Part shown: positions 25,135 through 35,031 of the stretch, in pieces
How positions within the stretch are numbered: the stretch's first letter is position 1
Layout: every line of letters starts with the position of its first letter
From: CAYRDC01 sp964422925
GTDB lineage: Bacteria > Bacteroidota > Bacteroidia > Chitinophagales > S012-47
NCBI GenBank assembly: GCA_964422925.1
Contig: CAYRDC010000007.1
Span: 60,544-124,543 of the forward strand
Direction: 5' to 3'
DNA length: 64,000 bases
Notes under the pieces: generated by a model
The model's database searches: none
Seen by the model: only the letters and a program-made list of their open reading frames with translations
What the model was told of the DNA's origin: nothing
Position numbers and translations under genes: made by a program

Positions 25135-26634
25135 ATGGATTATCTGACACCGCTGATCATTGTACCGTTGCTCACTGTAGTGGCTATCCTGTTTACCAGA
25201 ACAGTGCACCAGACCCGGGTGACGGCTGCCATCGGCATGGGGGTGCAACTGCTCTTGAGCATAAATCTGGTGATCCAGTACCTGCTCGAGCGGAAAGCCG
25301 GCAATACTGCGGAAATGCTGTTTACCAGTAGCATTCCCTGGTTCCGCAGCCTGAATATAAACATTGATTTCGGGGTGGACGGCATTTCCGTGGCCCTCAT
25401 TTTGCTTACCGGCATTGTCATTTTCACCGGCATATTCGCCAGCTGGAATATTAAAGACCTGAGCCGGGAATTTTTCATTTCCCTGATCCTGCTCACCACC
25501 GGGGTTTTCGGGTTCTTTATCACCATCGATATTTTCGTGATGTTCCTTTTCTACGAGCTGGCGGTGATTCCCATGTACCTGCTGATTGGCATATGGGGCA
25601 GCGGGCCCAGGAAATATGCGGCCATGAAGCTGACCCTGATGCTTATGGCAGGTTCCGCCCTGATTCTCGTGGGCATACTGGGCATTTACTTCACTTCTGC
25701 GCAGGTCAGCGGGGAACCCAGTTTCAATTTCATTGTGTTGGAGCGGATTCAGATGCCGCTGAGCGCGCAGCGGTTTTTCTTCCCGCTTACTTTTGTGGGT
25801 TTTGGCGTGCTGAGCGCGTTGTTTCCCTTCCACACCTGGTCGCCTGACGGGCATGCTTCCGCGCCAACGGCCGTTTCCATGCTCCATGCCGGGGTATTGA
25901 TGAAACTGGGCGGGTATGGCGTGCTGCGCATAGCCATGTTCCTGATGCCGGATGCCGCTAACGAAATGGCTACCTTTTTTCTGGTGCCGGTTGGAATCAG
26001 CGTGATCTACGGTGCATTCGGGGCTATCATGCAAAAGGATTTGAAATACATCAACGCGTATTCGTCCGTCAGCCATGTGGGGCTTATCCTGTTTGCTTTG
26101 CTGATGCTGAACAAAGCTGCCATCAATGGTGCCGTGCTCCAGATGGTTTCGCATGGACTGATGACGGCCTTGTTTTTTGCCCTGATAGGCATGATCTACG
26201 GCCGGACTCATACGCGGATGATTAATCAGATGGGTGGTTTGCTCAAGGTTATGCCTTTCCTGGGGGCGGCTTATGTCATTGCCGGGTTTGCATCCCTGGG
26301 GCTGCCGGGGCTCAGCGGATTTGTGGCTGAGATGAACATTTTCGTGGGCGCATTTCAGCATACCGATACCTTCCACCGGGTGTTTACCATTATCGCGGTT
26401 TCAAGCATAGTGGTTACGGCAGTCTACATCCTCCGGGTGGTAGCCATCCTGCTGCTCGGACCGCTTTCAAAACCGGAATTCAAGACGTTGAAAGACGCTC
26501 ATTGGTACGATAAAATCGCGGCAGGCCTGTTGATTACGGCCATTGCCGGAATGGGTATTGCCCCGCTGTGGATCAGCGATATGATTCGTGACAGCCTGGG
26601 GCCGATCATGGAAAAACTGGCTTCGGCCTTTTAA
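25135..26634 (+). CDS. nuoM: NADH-quinone oxidoreductase subunit M
   Basis: A 499-residue antiporter-like proton-pumping subunit. It has FYELAVIPMYLLIGIWG, FHTWSPDGHASAPTAVSML and KDLKYINAYSSVSHVG, all typical of NuoM. It lies 14 nt after nuoL and 9 nt before nuoN. A long open frame on the opposite strand here is a codon-bias shadow. Confidence 0.95.
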   Translation: MDYLTPLIIVPLLTVVAILFTRTVHQTRVTAAIGMGVQLLLSINLVIQYLLERKAGNTAEMLFTSSIPWFRSLNINIDFGVDGISVALILLTGIVIFTGIFASWNIKDLSREFFISLILLTTGVFGFFITIDIFVMFLFYELAVIPMYLLIGIWGSGPRKYAAMKLTLMLMAGSALILVGILGIYFTSAQVSGEPSFNFIVLERIQMPLSAQRFFFPLTFVGFGVLSALFPFHTWSPDGHASAPTAVSMLHAGVLMKLGGYGVLRIAMFLMPDAANEMATFFLVPVGISVIYGAFGAIMQKDLKYINAYSSVSHVGLILFALLMLNKAAINGAVLQMVSHGLMTALFFALIGMIYGRTHTRMINQMGGLLKVMPFLGAAYVIAGFASLGLPGLSGFVAEMNIFVGAFQHTDTFHRVFTIIAVSSIVVTAVYILRVVAILLLGPLSKPEFKTLKDAHWYDKIAAGLLITAIAGMGIAPLWISDMIRDSLGPIMEKLASAF

Positions 26635-26643
26635 AATATAGCT

Positions 26644-28068
26644 ATGACCTGGGAGCAATTTGCACTTATGCGGCATGAACTGGGATTGACACTGATCCTG
26701 CTGATCCTGGCTGTGGTGAACCTGGCGCTGCGGGATGAACACAAATACCGCATAATCCCATGGGCTGTCGGGTTATTTGCCGTCAACCTGCTGGCCGGGT
26801 TCCTGCCGGGCGCTTACGGCACATTGTTCGGGGGAATGTACCTGATGAACGAGCCGGTATGGCTGATGAAAAACATCCTCAACACCGGGACTTTCATTGT
26901 TTTCCTGTTCTCAGCTGGCTGGCTCAGGCGCGAACTCGAGAACAAGCCCCGCGCGGCCGATTATTTTATACTGCTGCTCTCCAGCCTTACCGGGATGTTC
27001 TTTATGATTTCCTCGGGCCATTTCCTGATGTTTTTCATCGGGCTGGAGCTGGCTACCATACCGGTGGCTGCCCTGGCTGCCTTTGAGCAAAAAGTCAGGC
27101 GCTCGGCAGAAGCCGGGGTAAAGTTGATTCTGCTTTCCACTTTTAGCAGCGCCATTATGCTGTTTGGTATTTCCTTCCTGTATGGCACTACCGGTTCCGC
27201 CTATTTCGACAGTATGATGAGCGGAATCATCGGCTCCCCGCTTCAGGTGCTGGGCTTTATATTCTTTTTCGCGGGGCTGGCTTTCAAAATCAGCATTGTG
27301 CCTTTCCACCTGTGGACAGCTGATGTATACGAAGGAGCCCCGGTGAATGTCAGTGGATTCTTGTCCGTGGTGTCGAAAGGCGCTGCCGTCTTTATCCTGA
27401 TGATTTTGCTGTTCAACGTATTCCGGATGATAGAAGGAAGCTGGGTCAAGGTGCTGTATGTTACTTCCATACTGACAATGACCATTGGTAACCTCTTCGC
27501 GCTACGCCAGCAGAACCTGAAACGTTTCCTTGCCTTTTCCTCCATTGCCCAAGCTGGTTTTATCCTATTGGGAATGATTGCGGGAAACGCCCTCAGCATG
27601 ACAGTGGTGCTGTATTTTGTATTTATTTACATTTTTTCGAACCTGGCAGCATTCGGGGTGGTATCAGTCATTTACAACCAGACCGGCCGGGAAATGATGC
27701 ACGACTACAACGGCCTGTACCGTACCAACCCGAAGCTGAGCCTGGTCATGATGCTGGCTATGTTTTCACTGGCCGGGGTACCCCCGGTGGCTGGCTTTTT
27801 CGGGAAGTTTTTCCTGTTTACAGCCGCGGCCAGCAAGGGGTATTACTGGCTGGTAATCATCGGGGTGGTGAACGCTACCATATCGCTGTATTATTACCTG
27901 CTGGTGGTAAAAGCCATGTTTATCAATGAAAATGAGGCTCCGCTCGCTTTCTTTACAACCGATCATTGGGCCCGTGCCGGACTGGTGATTTGCGCGCTCG
28001 GGATCCTGGCCGTGGGATTCATCGGGCCTTTGTTTGATTTTATGAACCGGGTTGCTTTGGGATTTTAA
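26644..28068 (+). CDS. nuoN: NADH-quinone oxidoreductase subunit N
   Basis: A 474-residue antiporter-like proton-pumping subunit, the last complex I gene. Conserved pieces are FIGLELATIPVAALAAF, VPFHLWTADVYEGAPVNVSGF, LKRFLAFSSIAQAGFILLG and PPVAGFFGKFFLF. The operon ends without nuoE, nuoF or nuoG. Confidence 0.95.
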   Translation: MTWEQFALMRHELGLTLILLILAVVNLALRDEHKYRIIPWAVGLFAVNLLAGFLPGAYGTLFGGMYLMNEPVWLMKNILNTGTFIVFLFSAGWLRRELENKPRAADYFILLLSSLTGMFFMISSGHFLMFFIGLELATIPVAALAAFEQKVRRSAEAGVKLILLSTFSSAIMLFGISFLYGTTGSAYFDSMMSGIIGSPLQVLGFIFFFAGLAFKISIVPFHLWTADVYEGAPVNVSGFLSVVSKGAAVFILMILLFNVFRMIEGSWVKVLYVTSILTMTIGNLFALRQQNLKRFLAFSSIAQAGFILLGMIAGNALSMTVVLYFVFIYIFSNLAAFGVVSVIYNQTGREMMHDYNGLYRTNPKLSLVMMLAMFSLAGVPPVAGFFGKFFLFTAAASKGYYWLVIIGVVNATISLYYYLLVVKAMFINENEAPLAFFTTDHWARAGLVICALGILAVGFIGPLFDFMNRVALGF

Positions 28069-28077
28069 GCGTAGCGT

Positions 28078-28458
28078 ATGACAACATTCATTAACCACGG
28101 AAAGCATATAGAGCAGGAAATTGACGGAATCCGTTGCCGGGTGGTGGACAAAGGTGCCAGCCGCAAACGGGTGGAGTTTCTCAAAACCCTGCTGGAGCAC
28201 AACGGTTATGAAGTGAAATGGGTGGAAGAGGAACCCCCTGCCCCGAAACCGGCAGGTGAGGGCTCCGCGGCTGATACTCCGGCTGAACCTACTTACACGA
28301 TTGGCGTAACCGATATAACCTTTAATCCCGTGGTGAAAGTGTTTGGCCGCATGCTGCGCACCCCGGACGGCAAAATCGTAACACCGGCCATCTGGAACCA
28401 GTTACCTCCCGATCCGGAAGCGGAGCACGACTGGTACTGGCGTTATCACTACGCTTAA
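28078..28458 (+). CDS. Unknown protein at the end of the nuo operon
   Basis: A 126-residue protein I do not recognise. It has no signal peptide, membrane segment or Cys motif. The N-terminal half is a small mixed alpha/beta stretch (INHGKHIEQEIDGIRCRVV then an amphipathic helix). A Pro/Ala/Glu-rich linker follows at about residues 60-75, and then a conserved-looking half with GVTDITFNPVVKVFGRMLRT and a tryptophan-rich acidic tail (EHDWYWRYHY). It starts 9 nt after nuoN, so it is co-transcribed with complex I, and it ends 18 nt from the convergent PFOR gene. A role in assembly of, or electron delivery to, the NADH-module-free complex is only a guess from position. Confidence 0.75.
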   Translation: MTTFINHGKHIEQEIDGIRCRVVDKGASRKRVEFLKTLLEHNGYEVKWVEEEPPAPKPAGEGSAADTPAEPTYTIGVTDITFNPVVKVFGRMLRTPDGKIVTPAIWNQLPPDPEAEHDWYWRYHYA

Positions 28459-28476
28459 AACCAGCAGGTTCCCGGC

Positions 28477-31400
28477 TTACATCCTGGAAAACATTTCCAG
28501 CATTTCCCACTTGTGCTTGATATCCTCTTTAGCCATTTCGAGCAGCCGGGCGGCATTTTCCTTGTCTTCTTTCAACAACCTGGAATACCTTGCTTCGCGG
28601 TAAATATATTTCTCGAGGGGAAGGTTGGGTTCCTTGCTGTCGATGCTGAAGCGCCTGCCAATGGGTTTCATTGGGTTGTAGCGGAACAGGGGCCAGTAGC
28701 CCGAAGCGACTGCCTTTTGTTGCTGCTCGGCCCCGTGGGCCATGTCGTAGCCGTGGGCTATGCAATGCGAGTAGGCAATAATCAGCGAGGTGCCCGGGTA
28801 GGCGTTGGCTTCGTTCAGCACTCTAACCGTATGGGCGTCTTTGGCGCCAAGCGCTATCTGGGCGACATACACATTGCCATAACTTAAGGCCATAAACCCA
28901 AGTTCTTTTTTCGGAATTCGTTTCCCGGAGACTGAAAACTTGGCCGCAGCACCCAATGGGGTGGCTTTGGAGGTCTGCCCACCTGTATTGGAATATACCT
29001 CCGTATCTAAAACCAGAATGTTCACATTTTCACCGGAAGCCAGGATGTGGTCGAGCCCTCCGTAACCAATGTCATAGGCCCAGCCATCCCCGCCAATAAT
29101 CCAGACCGACCGTTGTTTCAGGTCATCGGCCAGCAGCAGCAACCGCATAGCTTTTGCATGGCCTAATTGGCGCAATTTTTCTTTCAGTTCGTTTACGTTA
29201 TTGCGCTGAGCAATGACTCCTGCTTCCGTGTTTTCGTCTGCATTGGCAATGCGTTCTACCAGTTCATTACCAATTTCATCTTTCAGGCTCAACAGCAGGC
29301 TGAAGGCCATTTTTCGTTTCTGGTCGATAGCCGTACGCATGCCCAGGCCAAATTCGGCATTGTCTTCAAACAAGGAATTGCTCCAGGCCGGCCCCAGGCC
29401 TTCCTTATTCTTGCTCCAGGGCGTGGTGGGCAGGTTTCCACCGAATATGGAGGAACAGCCGGTGGCATTGGCCACCACCATGCGGTCGCCAAACAACTGC
29501 GTCAGGAGTTTGATGTAAGGCGTTTCCCCGCACCCGGCACAAGCCCCGCTGAACTCAAACAATGGTTCCATGAACTGGGATCCCTTTACACTGGCCATGT
29601 TTACCCGGGTCCGGTCAAGTTCCGGAGCACGCAGGAAGAAATTCCAATTTTCGATTTCCTGTTCCTTTATGGGCGCTTTTGTCTCCATGTTAATGGCCTT
29701 GTGTTCCGGGTTTTCCTTGCTGACGGCCGGGCAATATTCCACGCAAAGCGTACAACCTGTGCAGTCTTCAACGGCTACCTGAAGGGCATACATCTCATGC
29801 TCCTGGTCAAAATCCTTACCGATAGGTGTAATGGATTTGAAGGACTCAGGCGCTGATTTCAGCAGCTCTTTGTCTAAAATTTTTGCCCTAATAGCCGCAT
29901 GCGGGCAAATGACCACGCATTTGTTGCACTGGGTACAGAGTTCTGGATCCCAGACCGGGATTTTGTTGGCGATATTCCGTTTTTCCCAGGCAGCCGTGCC
30001 GGACGGGAAAGTGCCGTCCACGGGTATGGCGCTGACCGGCAGGCTGTCGCCTTCGCCTGCAATGGCCTTGGCCAACACGTTCTTCACGAAATCAGGCGCT
30101 TCGTCCGGCACCAGTGTTTCCATTTCAATCTGGCTGGTGATTTTTTGGGGATAATCCACTTTATGCAGGTTGGCCAGGGCTGAATCCACTGCCCGGAAAT
30201 TTAATTCCACAATTTTTTCGCCCTTGGAGGCATAGGATTTTTCAATGGCTTCCTTTATATGCCGGATGGCATCTTCCCGGGGAATGATTCCCGAAATGTC
30301 AAAGAAACAGGTTTGCAGTATGGTATTAATCCGTTTGCCCATTCCCACTTCCGCGGCCACCCGGGTAGCGTCAATCACGTAAAAATTTAATTGCTTCTGC
30401 AGGATTTGCTGCTGCACCCTCCGGGGCAGTTTATCCCAGATTTCATCCGGCCCATAGGGCGCGTTTAGCAGGAATGTGGCACCCCGGCAAGCCTTGCCGA
30501 GGACATTATACCTGTACATAAAATTAAACTGGTGGCAGGCAATAAAATTGGCTGATTCCACCAGGTAAGTGCTGTATATCGGGGCTTCTCCAAACCGCAG
30601 GTGAGAAACCGTTTGGGCCCCTGCCTTCCGGGAGTCATAGACAAAATATCCCTGGACAAATTTATTTGTGGCGTTTCCGATTATCTTAATGGAATTCTTA
30701 TTGGCGCTAACGGTTCCGTCTGAACCCAGCCCGAAGAACATCCCCCGGAATTCATGTTGTTCGTCCAAATTGAGGTCTTCATCCCATTCGAGGCTGGTGT
30801 ATCCGACATCGTCATGAATGCCAATGGTAAAGTGGTTTTTCGGTTTATCGGAGGTCAGTTCCTCGAAAATGCGTTTGGCCATCGAGGGGGTGAATTCTTT
30901 GGAGGACAATCCGTACCGGCCCCCGATTACCTCCGGGAGGCCGGCTTCCCAGTCGGTGCCCAGGCTTCTGCTTTCCTGGAGGGCGTTTACCACGTCAAGG
31001 TATAGCGGTTCGCCATGGCTTCCCGGTTCTTTGGTGCGGTCCAGGACGGCAATGGCCTGAACGGTTTTGGGCAGGGCTTCTATAAAATGACGAAGAGAAA
31101 ATGGTCTGTACAGGTGAACGGTCAGCAACCCGACCTTTTCGCCTTGGGTATTCATCCAATCCACCGTTTCACGCACGGCTCCGGCCCCGGATCCCATCAA
31201 TATAATCACCCTGTCCGCATCGCTTGCCCCGTAGTAATCGAACAGCCGGTATTTCCGGCCGGTGAGTTCACCCAGTTTGTCCATAGCTTGCTGGACATGT
31301 TCCGGAGTGGCTTCATAATAAGGGTTGGCCGATTCCCTGGCCTGGAAATACACATCCGGGTTCTGGGCCGTGCCCCGGATAAAGGGATGATCCGGGGAAA

Positions 31401-32019
31401 GTGCCCTTTCCCGATGCGCGTTCACGGTTTCTTCCGGGATCATAGCCCGGATAATATCATCATCGATAGCTTCTATTTTATTGATTTCGTGAGAAGTGCG
31501 GAAACCGTCAAAAATATGCAGGAAAGGGATCCTCGAAGCCAGCGTAGCTGCCTGGGCGATCAGGGCCAAATCCAGCACTTCCTGCACGGAACTACTGAAT
31601 AACATGGCAAATCCCGTGGTCCTGGCAGCCATAACATCCTGGTGATCCCCAAAAATGGAAAGCGCCTGCGCAGCAATGCTCCGGGAAGCGATATGAAATA
31701 CAGTCGGGGTAAGTTCACCCGCTATTTTATACATGTTCGGGATCATCAGCAATAATCCCTGGGAAGCAGTAAAAGTGGTGGTCAGCGCGCCAGCCTGCAG
31801 CGACCCGTGCACCGCACCGGAAGCACCGCCTTCGCTTTGCATTTCAACGACCCTGGGAACATCACCCCAGATATTGGTCAATCCTTTGGATGACCACAGG
31901 TCAACATATTCTCCCATGGGCGATGCGGGTGTAATGGGATATATGGCGCAAACCTCATTGGTTTTGAATGCTATCCATGCGGCCGCCTCATTTCCATCTG
32001 CAATCATGAACTTTTTCAT
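28477..32019 (-). CDS. nifJ: Pyruvate:ferredoxin (flavodoxin) oxidoreductase
   Basis: An 1180-residue homodimer-type PFOR that converts pyruvate and CoA to acetyl-CoA and CO2 and reduces ferredoxin. Domain order is complete: thiamine domain I with YPITPASPMGEY; a CoA/linker region; ferredoxin domain with two [4Fe-4S] motifs (CTQCNKCVVICPHAA and CTGCTLCVEYCP); and domain VI with the proximal cluster (CAGCGETPY, ATGCSS) and thiamine motif GGDGWAYDIGYGG. An AGGAGG ribosome site (complement of 32024-32029) precedes the ATG by 4 nt, unusually strong for this phylum and suggesting high expression. It converges on the nuo operon and diverges from had. Confidence 0.97.
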   Translation of the reverse strand: MKKFMIADGNEAAAWIAFKTNEVCAIYPITPASPMGEYVDLWSSKGLTNIWGDVPRVVEMQSEGGASGAVHGSLQAGALTTTFTASQGLLLMIPNMYKIAGELTPTVFHIASRSIAAQALSIFGDHQDVMAARTTGFAMLFSSSVQEVLDLALIAQAATLASRIPFLHIFDGFRTSHEINKIEAIDDDIIRAMIPEETVNAHRERALSPDHPFIRGTAQNPDVYFQARESANPYYEATPEHVQQAMDKLGELTGRKYRLFDYYGASDADRVIILMGSGAGAVRETVDWMNTQGEKVGLLTVHLYRPFSLRHFIEALPKTVQAIAVLDRTKEPGSHGEPLYLDVVNALQESRSLGTDWEAGLPEVIGGRYGLSSKEFTPSMAKRIFEELTSDKPKNHFTIGIHDDVGYTSLEWDEDLNLDEQHEFRGMFFGLGSDGTVSANKNSIKIIGNATNKFVQGYFVYDSRKAGAQTVSHLRFGEAPIYSTYLVESANFIACHQFNFMYRYNVLGKACRGATFLLNAPYGPDEIWDKLPRRVQQQILQKQLNFYVIDATRVAAEVGMGKRINTILQTCFFDISGIIPREDAIRHIKEAIEKSYASKGEKIVELNFRAVDSALANLHKVDYPQKITSQIEMETLVPDEAPDFVKNVLAKAIAGEGDSLPVSAIPVDGTFPSGTAAWEKRNIANKIPVWDPELCTQCNKCVVICPHAAIRAKILDKELLKSAPESFKSITPIGKDFDQEHEMYALQVAVEDCTGCTLCVEYCPAVSKENPEHKAINMETKAPIKEQEIENWNFFLRAPELDRTRVNMASVKGSQFMEPLFEFSGACAGCGETPYIKLLTQLFGDRMVVANATGCSSIFGGNLPTTPWSKNKEGLGPAWSNSLFEDNAEFGLGMRTAIDQKRKMAFSLLLSLKDEIGNELVERIANADENTEAGVIAQRNNVNELKEKLRQLGHAKAMRLLLLADDLKQRSVWIIGGDGWAYDIGYGGLDHILASGENVNILVLDTEVYSNTGGQTSKATPLGAAAKFSVSGKRIPKKELGFMALSYGNVYVAQIALGAKDAHTVRVLNEANAYPGTSLIIAYSHCIAHGYDMAHGAEQQQKAVASGYWPLFRYNPMKPIGRRFSIDSKEPNLPLEKYIYREARYSRLLKEDKENAARLLEMAKEDIKHKWEMLEMFSRM

Positions 32020-32023
32020 CCTT

Positions 32024-32029
32024 CCTCCT
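32024..32029 (-). promoter_or_regulatory. nifJ: Strong Shine-Dalgarno site of nifJ
   Basis: On the minus strand AGGAGG lies 4 nt before the nifJ ATG. It supports the chosen start. TAACTTTA (complement of 32062-32069) upstream is one base off the -7 consensus TAnnTTTG and may be part of the promoter. Confidence 0.6.
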
Positions 32030-32218
32030 CTTTTTCAATTATTCAACACCAATTTTCGTGATAAAGTTACCAATACGCCCCGGTCTGCTTATTGATTAAA
32101 ATCACCGGATTGACCCAAATCAGAGGGAGTTATCCTATTCTTTTTTATTTTTAATCGCGAAGGTGGGCTTTTGGACGAAATTAATAAAATAACCATTAGA
32201 AAATCAAAAGGTTACGCT

Positions 32219-33277
32219 ATGGGAAACTGGTGGGCATGGCAAATGACCGGGCAGGATAAGCCCCTGGAATTGGTGAAAAAAGATATTCCGGAACCGGGCC
32301 CCGGGGAGGTTTTGGTGGAAGTGGCCGGCTGCGGGGTCTGCCATACGGACCTCAGTTTCTGGCATTTCGGGGTAAAGACCCGGAAAGAGCCGCCCCTGAC
32401 CCTGGGCCACGAAATCAGTGGCACCGTAGTGGCGGGCGATGAGCGCTGGGTGGGCAAACCGGTGGTGATTCCGGCTGTACTGCCCTGCGGGGAATGCGAT
32501 TTATGCCGGAGCGGACGCAGCAATATTTGCCGGAAGCAGCTGATGCCGGGCAATGATTTTGATGGTGGCTTCTCCTCCCACGTGGTGGTACCTTCACGGT
32601 TTATCAGCGAAGTGCCGGCCCGGGCGCTTGAGCGATTTCAACTGGTCCAACTGGCGGTCATCGCGGATGCCATATCCACTCCTTACCAGGTAATCGAGAA
32701 ATCCGGTCTCCGGGAAGGAGATCTGGCCATCCTCATCGGGGTAGGTGGTATTGGTATCTTTGCAACCCTGTTGGCCAAGATTCGGGGTGCCCGGATAATT
32801 GCCATTGACATTAATGACGAGAAGCTGAAAATTGCCCGCGACAGCGGGGCCGGTGTCATACTAAATTCAAAAGGTAAGGATATCCGTACAGTCAAACAGG
32901 AAGTGCGTGAACTGGCCAAATCGCTCGGGGCGCCTCCCCATGCCTGGAAAATCTTTGAAATGTCAGGAACGGCTGCGGGGCAGGAACTCGCTTTTGCCCT
33001 GTTAACCTATGCCTCGGTCTTTTCGGTGGTCGGGTTTACGCTCGATAAACTTGAAGTGCGCCTGTCGAACTTGATGGCCTTTGACGCTCAGCTCATCGGT
33101 ACCTGGGGTTGCAAACCTGAACTCTACCCGGAAGTGCTGGAGCTGGTTGCTAGCGGCCAACTGGATATTGGCCCTTACGTGCGCCTGGCACCGATGTCGC
33201 AAATTAACGAGGTGTTCCTCGGCACCCTCGAACACAAATACCTGCAGCGCACGGTGTTGGTACCGGATTTTGAATGA
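32219..33277 (+). CDS. had: 6-hydroxycyclohex-1-ene-1-carbonyl-CoA dehydrogenase
   Basis: A 352-residue zinc-dependent medium-chain dehydrogenase. The catalytic zinc ligands are Cys41 in GCGVCHTDL and His64 in GHE; the structural zinc site is CGECDLCRSGRSNIC (Cys90, 93, 96, 104); NAD binds at GVGGIG. The sequence WQMTGQDKPLEL near the start and the overall pattern match Had of the benzoyl-CoA pathway, which oxidises the 6-hydroxy group after Dch to give 6-oxocyclohex-1-ene-1-carbonyl-CoA for Oah. Presence of oah and dch 2 kb downstream supports this. ATG 32219 fits the family N-terminus; a TTG at 32171 with an AAGGTGG upstream is the alternative and would add 16 residues. Confidence 0.85.
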   Translation: MGNWWAWQMTGQDKPLELVKKDIPEPGPGEVLVEVAGCGVCHTDLSFWHFGVKTRKEPPLTLGHEISGTVVAGDERWVGKPVVIPAVLPCGECDLCRSGRSNICRKQLMPGNDFDGGFSSHVVVPSRFISEVPARALERFQLVQLAVIADAISTPYQVIEKSGLREGDLAILIGVGGIGIFATLLAKIRGARIIAIDINDEKLKIARDSGAGVILNSKGKDIRTVKQEVRELAKSLGAPPHAWKIFEMSGTAAGQELAFALLTYASVFSVVGFTLDKLEVRLSNLMAFDAQLIGTWGCKPELYPEVLELVASGQLDIGPYVRLAPMSQINEVFLGTLEHKYLQRTVLVPDFE

Positions 33278-33309
33278 TACCAACCCCGTGGCCGGTCAAT
33301 GCATTTGTG

Positions 33310-34710
33310 TTACCGGATGATAATCTTTTGGTTGTATGTCGTGGTTTTGCTGTGGATGGTTATGAAATAGATACCTTTTGACAAACCCGACAGGTTCAGG
33401 GCCATATTTTGGGTAATCTTTGTTGTGGAATAAACTTTCATTCCAAAAGTATTGTAAACTTCCAACAGGCCTGCTATTGGCAGAACGTTATTGAAATGCA
33501 ACTGGCAATACCCGCTTGAGGGATTCGGATAAACGGAAATGAATGCAGGCTCAGGGATTTCCCCGGTGCTTGTTATTGTCTGGCACAAGCCGGTTACCTG
33601 TACTGGTACCTGGCTGTCGGAAGTGTCACCGTTTCCGAGTTCACCGCTGAAATTGTTTCCCCAGGCCCACAGGGTTCCGTCAGTTTTCAGGGCCAGGGAA
33701 TGATATCCGCCACAGGCAATGGCCGCAACGCCTGAAAGCCCGGTTACCTGCACGGGCACCTGGCTGTCAGAGGTGTCACCATTTCCGAGTTCACCGTTGA
33801 AATTGTTTCCCCAGGCCCAAATGGTCCCGTCATTTTTGAGGGCCAGCGAATGATGTCCTCCAGCAGCAATGGCAACCACGCCCGACAGGCCGCTCACCTG
33901 TACAGGGGTGTTGCTGTCGGTAGTGCTTCCGTCCCCCAGCTGTCCATGGCTGTTCCGGCCCCAGGTCCATACCGTTCCGTCATTTTTCAGAGCCAGGGAA
34001 TGATACCCGCCACCGGCAATGGCAGTGACGCCCGAAAGTCCGCCCACCTGCACGGGAATATTGCTGTCCGAGTGAGAACCGTTACCGAGCTGGCCAAAAA
34101 AGTTTTCACCCCAGGCCCAAACGGTTCCGTCATTTTTCAGGGCCAGCGAATGATTATACCCGGCCGCAATGGCAATGATGCCTGAGAGGCCGCTGACCTG
34201 CACGGGAATGTTGCTTTTTTGGAATGTTCCATTTCCAAGTTGGCCACTGTTATTGTTGCCCCAGGCCCATACCGTGTTGTCGTTTTGTAAGGCCAGCGAA
34301 TGATTGTAGCCTGCTGCAAGGGCTATCGCGTTGGAAATACCGTTTACCTGCACCGGAATGTTGCTACCCGAATAGGTGCCGGTCCCCAGCTGCCCAAAAA
34401 AATTATATCCCCAGGCCCATACGGTACCGCTACTTGCCAGGGCAAGGGAATGCTGGTTGCCTGCAGCAACAGCCGTTATGCCTGACAGGCCGCTGACGGC
34501 AATGGGGACATGACTTTCCACGTAAGTCCCGTTTCCAAGCTGGCCCCACGAATTGTTCCCCCAATCCATGAGCGTGCTGTCGCTGCATATGGCCACCGTA
34601 TGTGTTTCTCCTCCGTCAATTATTTGAGCCTGGCAATTCTGCACCAAATGCAAAAAGCTCGTGAGCAATGCCAGGGAATAAACCCGGTAAATTTTTTTAA
34701 TAGGTTTCAT
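33310..34710 (-). CDS. Secreted RCC1-repeat protein with T9SS sorting domain
   Basis: A 466-residue secreted protein. It has a signal peptide (cleavage near NCQAQ), then seven RCC1-like repeats of about 50 residues, each with a W-x-W-G-x-N...GQLG or GELG core, which should form a seven-bladed beta-propeller. The last 80 residues are a type A T9SS sorting domain: SVYPNPSSG, YNTFGMKVYS, LSGLSKGIYF and the end KIIIR. It would be exported across the outer membrane and anchored or released. It stands alone on the minus strand between had and oah, so it interrupts the benzoyl-CoA genes. Its function is unknown. Confidence 0.88.
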   Translation of the reverse strand: MKPIKKIYRVYSLALLTSFLHLVQNCQAQIIDGGETHTVAICSDSTLMDWGNNSWGQLGNGTYVESHVPIAVSGLSGITAVAAGNQHSLALASSGTVWAWGYNFFGQLGTGTYSGSNIPVQVNGISNAIALAAGYNHSLALQNDNTVWAWGNNNSGQLGNGTFQKSNIPVQVSGLSGIIAIAAGYNHSLALKNDGTVWAWGENFFGQLGNGSHSDSNIPVQVGGLSGVTAIAGGGYHSLALKNDGTVWTWGRNSHGQLGDGSTTDSNTPVQVSGLSGVVAIAAGGHHSLALKNDGTIWAWGNNFNGELGNGDTSDSQVPVQVTGLSGVAAIACGGYHSLALKTDGTLWAWGNNFSGELGNGDTSDSQVPVQVTGLCQTITSTGEIPEPAFISVYPNPSSGYCQLHFNNVLPIAGLLEVYNTFGMKVYSTTKITQNMALNLSGLSKGIYFITIHSKTTTYNQKIIIR

Positions 34711-35031
34711 GGTTGTACGGTTTTATGAATCCTTTGCTTATCAATTCCTGAAGTTTTCGCAAGTGCAACACTCTATAAACGCTGCAGGCCAGGGCTTTCA
34801 GTCGTTCAGGTTTCGAGTAGTAAAGGTAAGAATATTTTTTTATTGAATTCGTTTTGGTCAATCGGATTGATTCACCAGGGTGTGCCGGGTGCTTTCATGA
34901 TGTTCATTTTCATTCCGGGATTGGGACGGGTAAAAAAAGAATGATGTTGTATGCAGGCTGCAATGGCTTTTTCAAATGTATTTTCAGCAGAGATGCGCAT
35001 AAACCGGTAATTACGGTTATCATACCACGAA

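Noticed and set aside
25054..26376. Open frame of 440 codons on the minus strand
   Set aside because: It lies wholly antisense to nuoL/nuoM, is rich in His, Gln and Gly with no family pattern, and reflects codon bias of the real genes.
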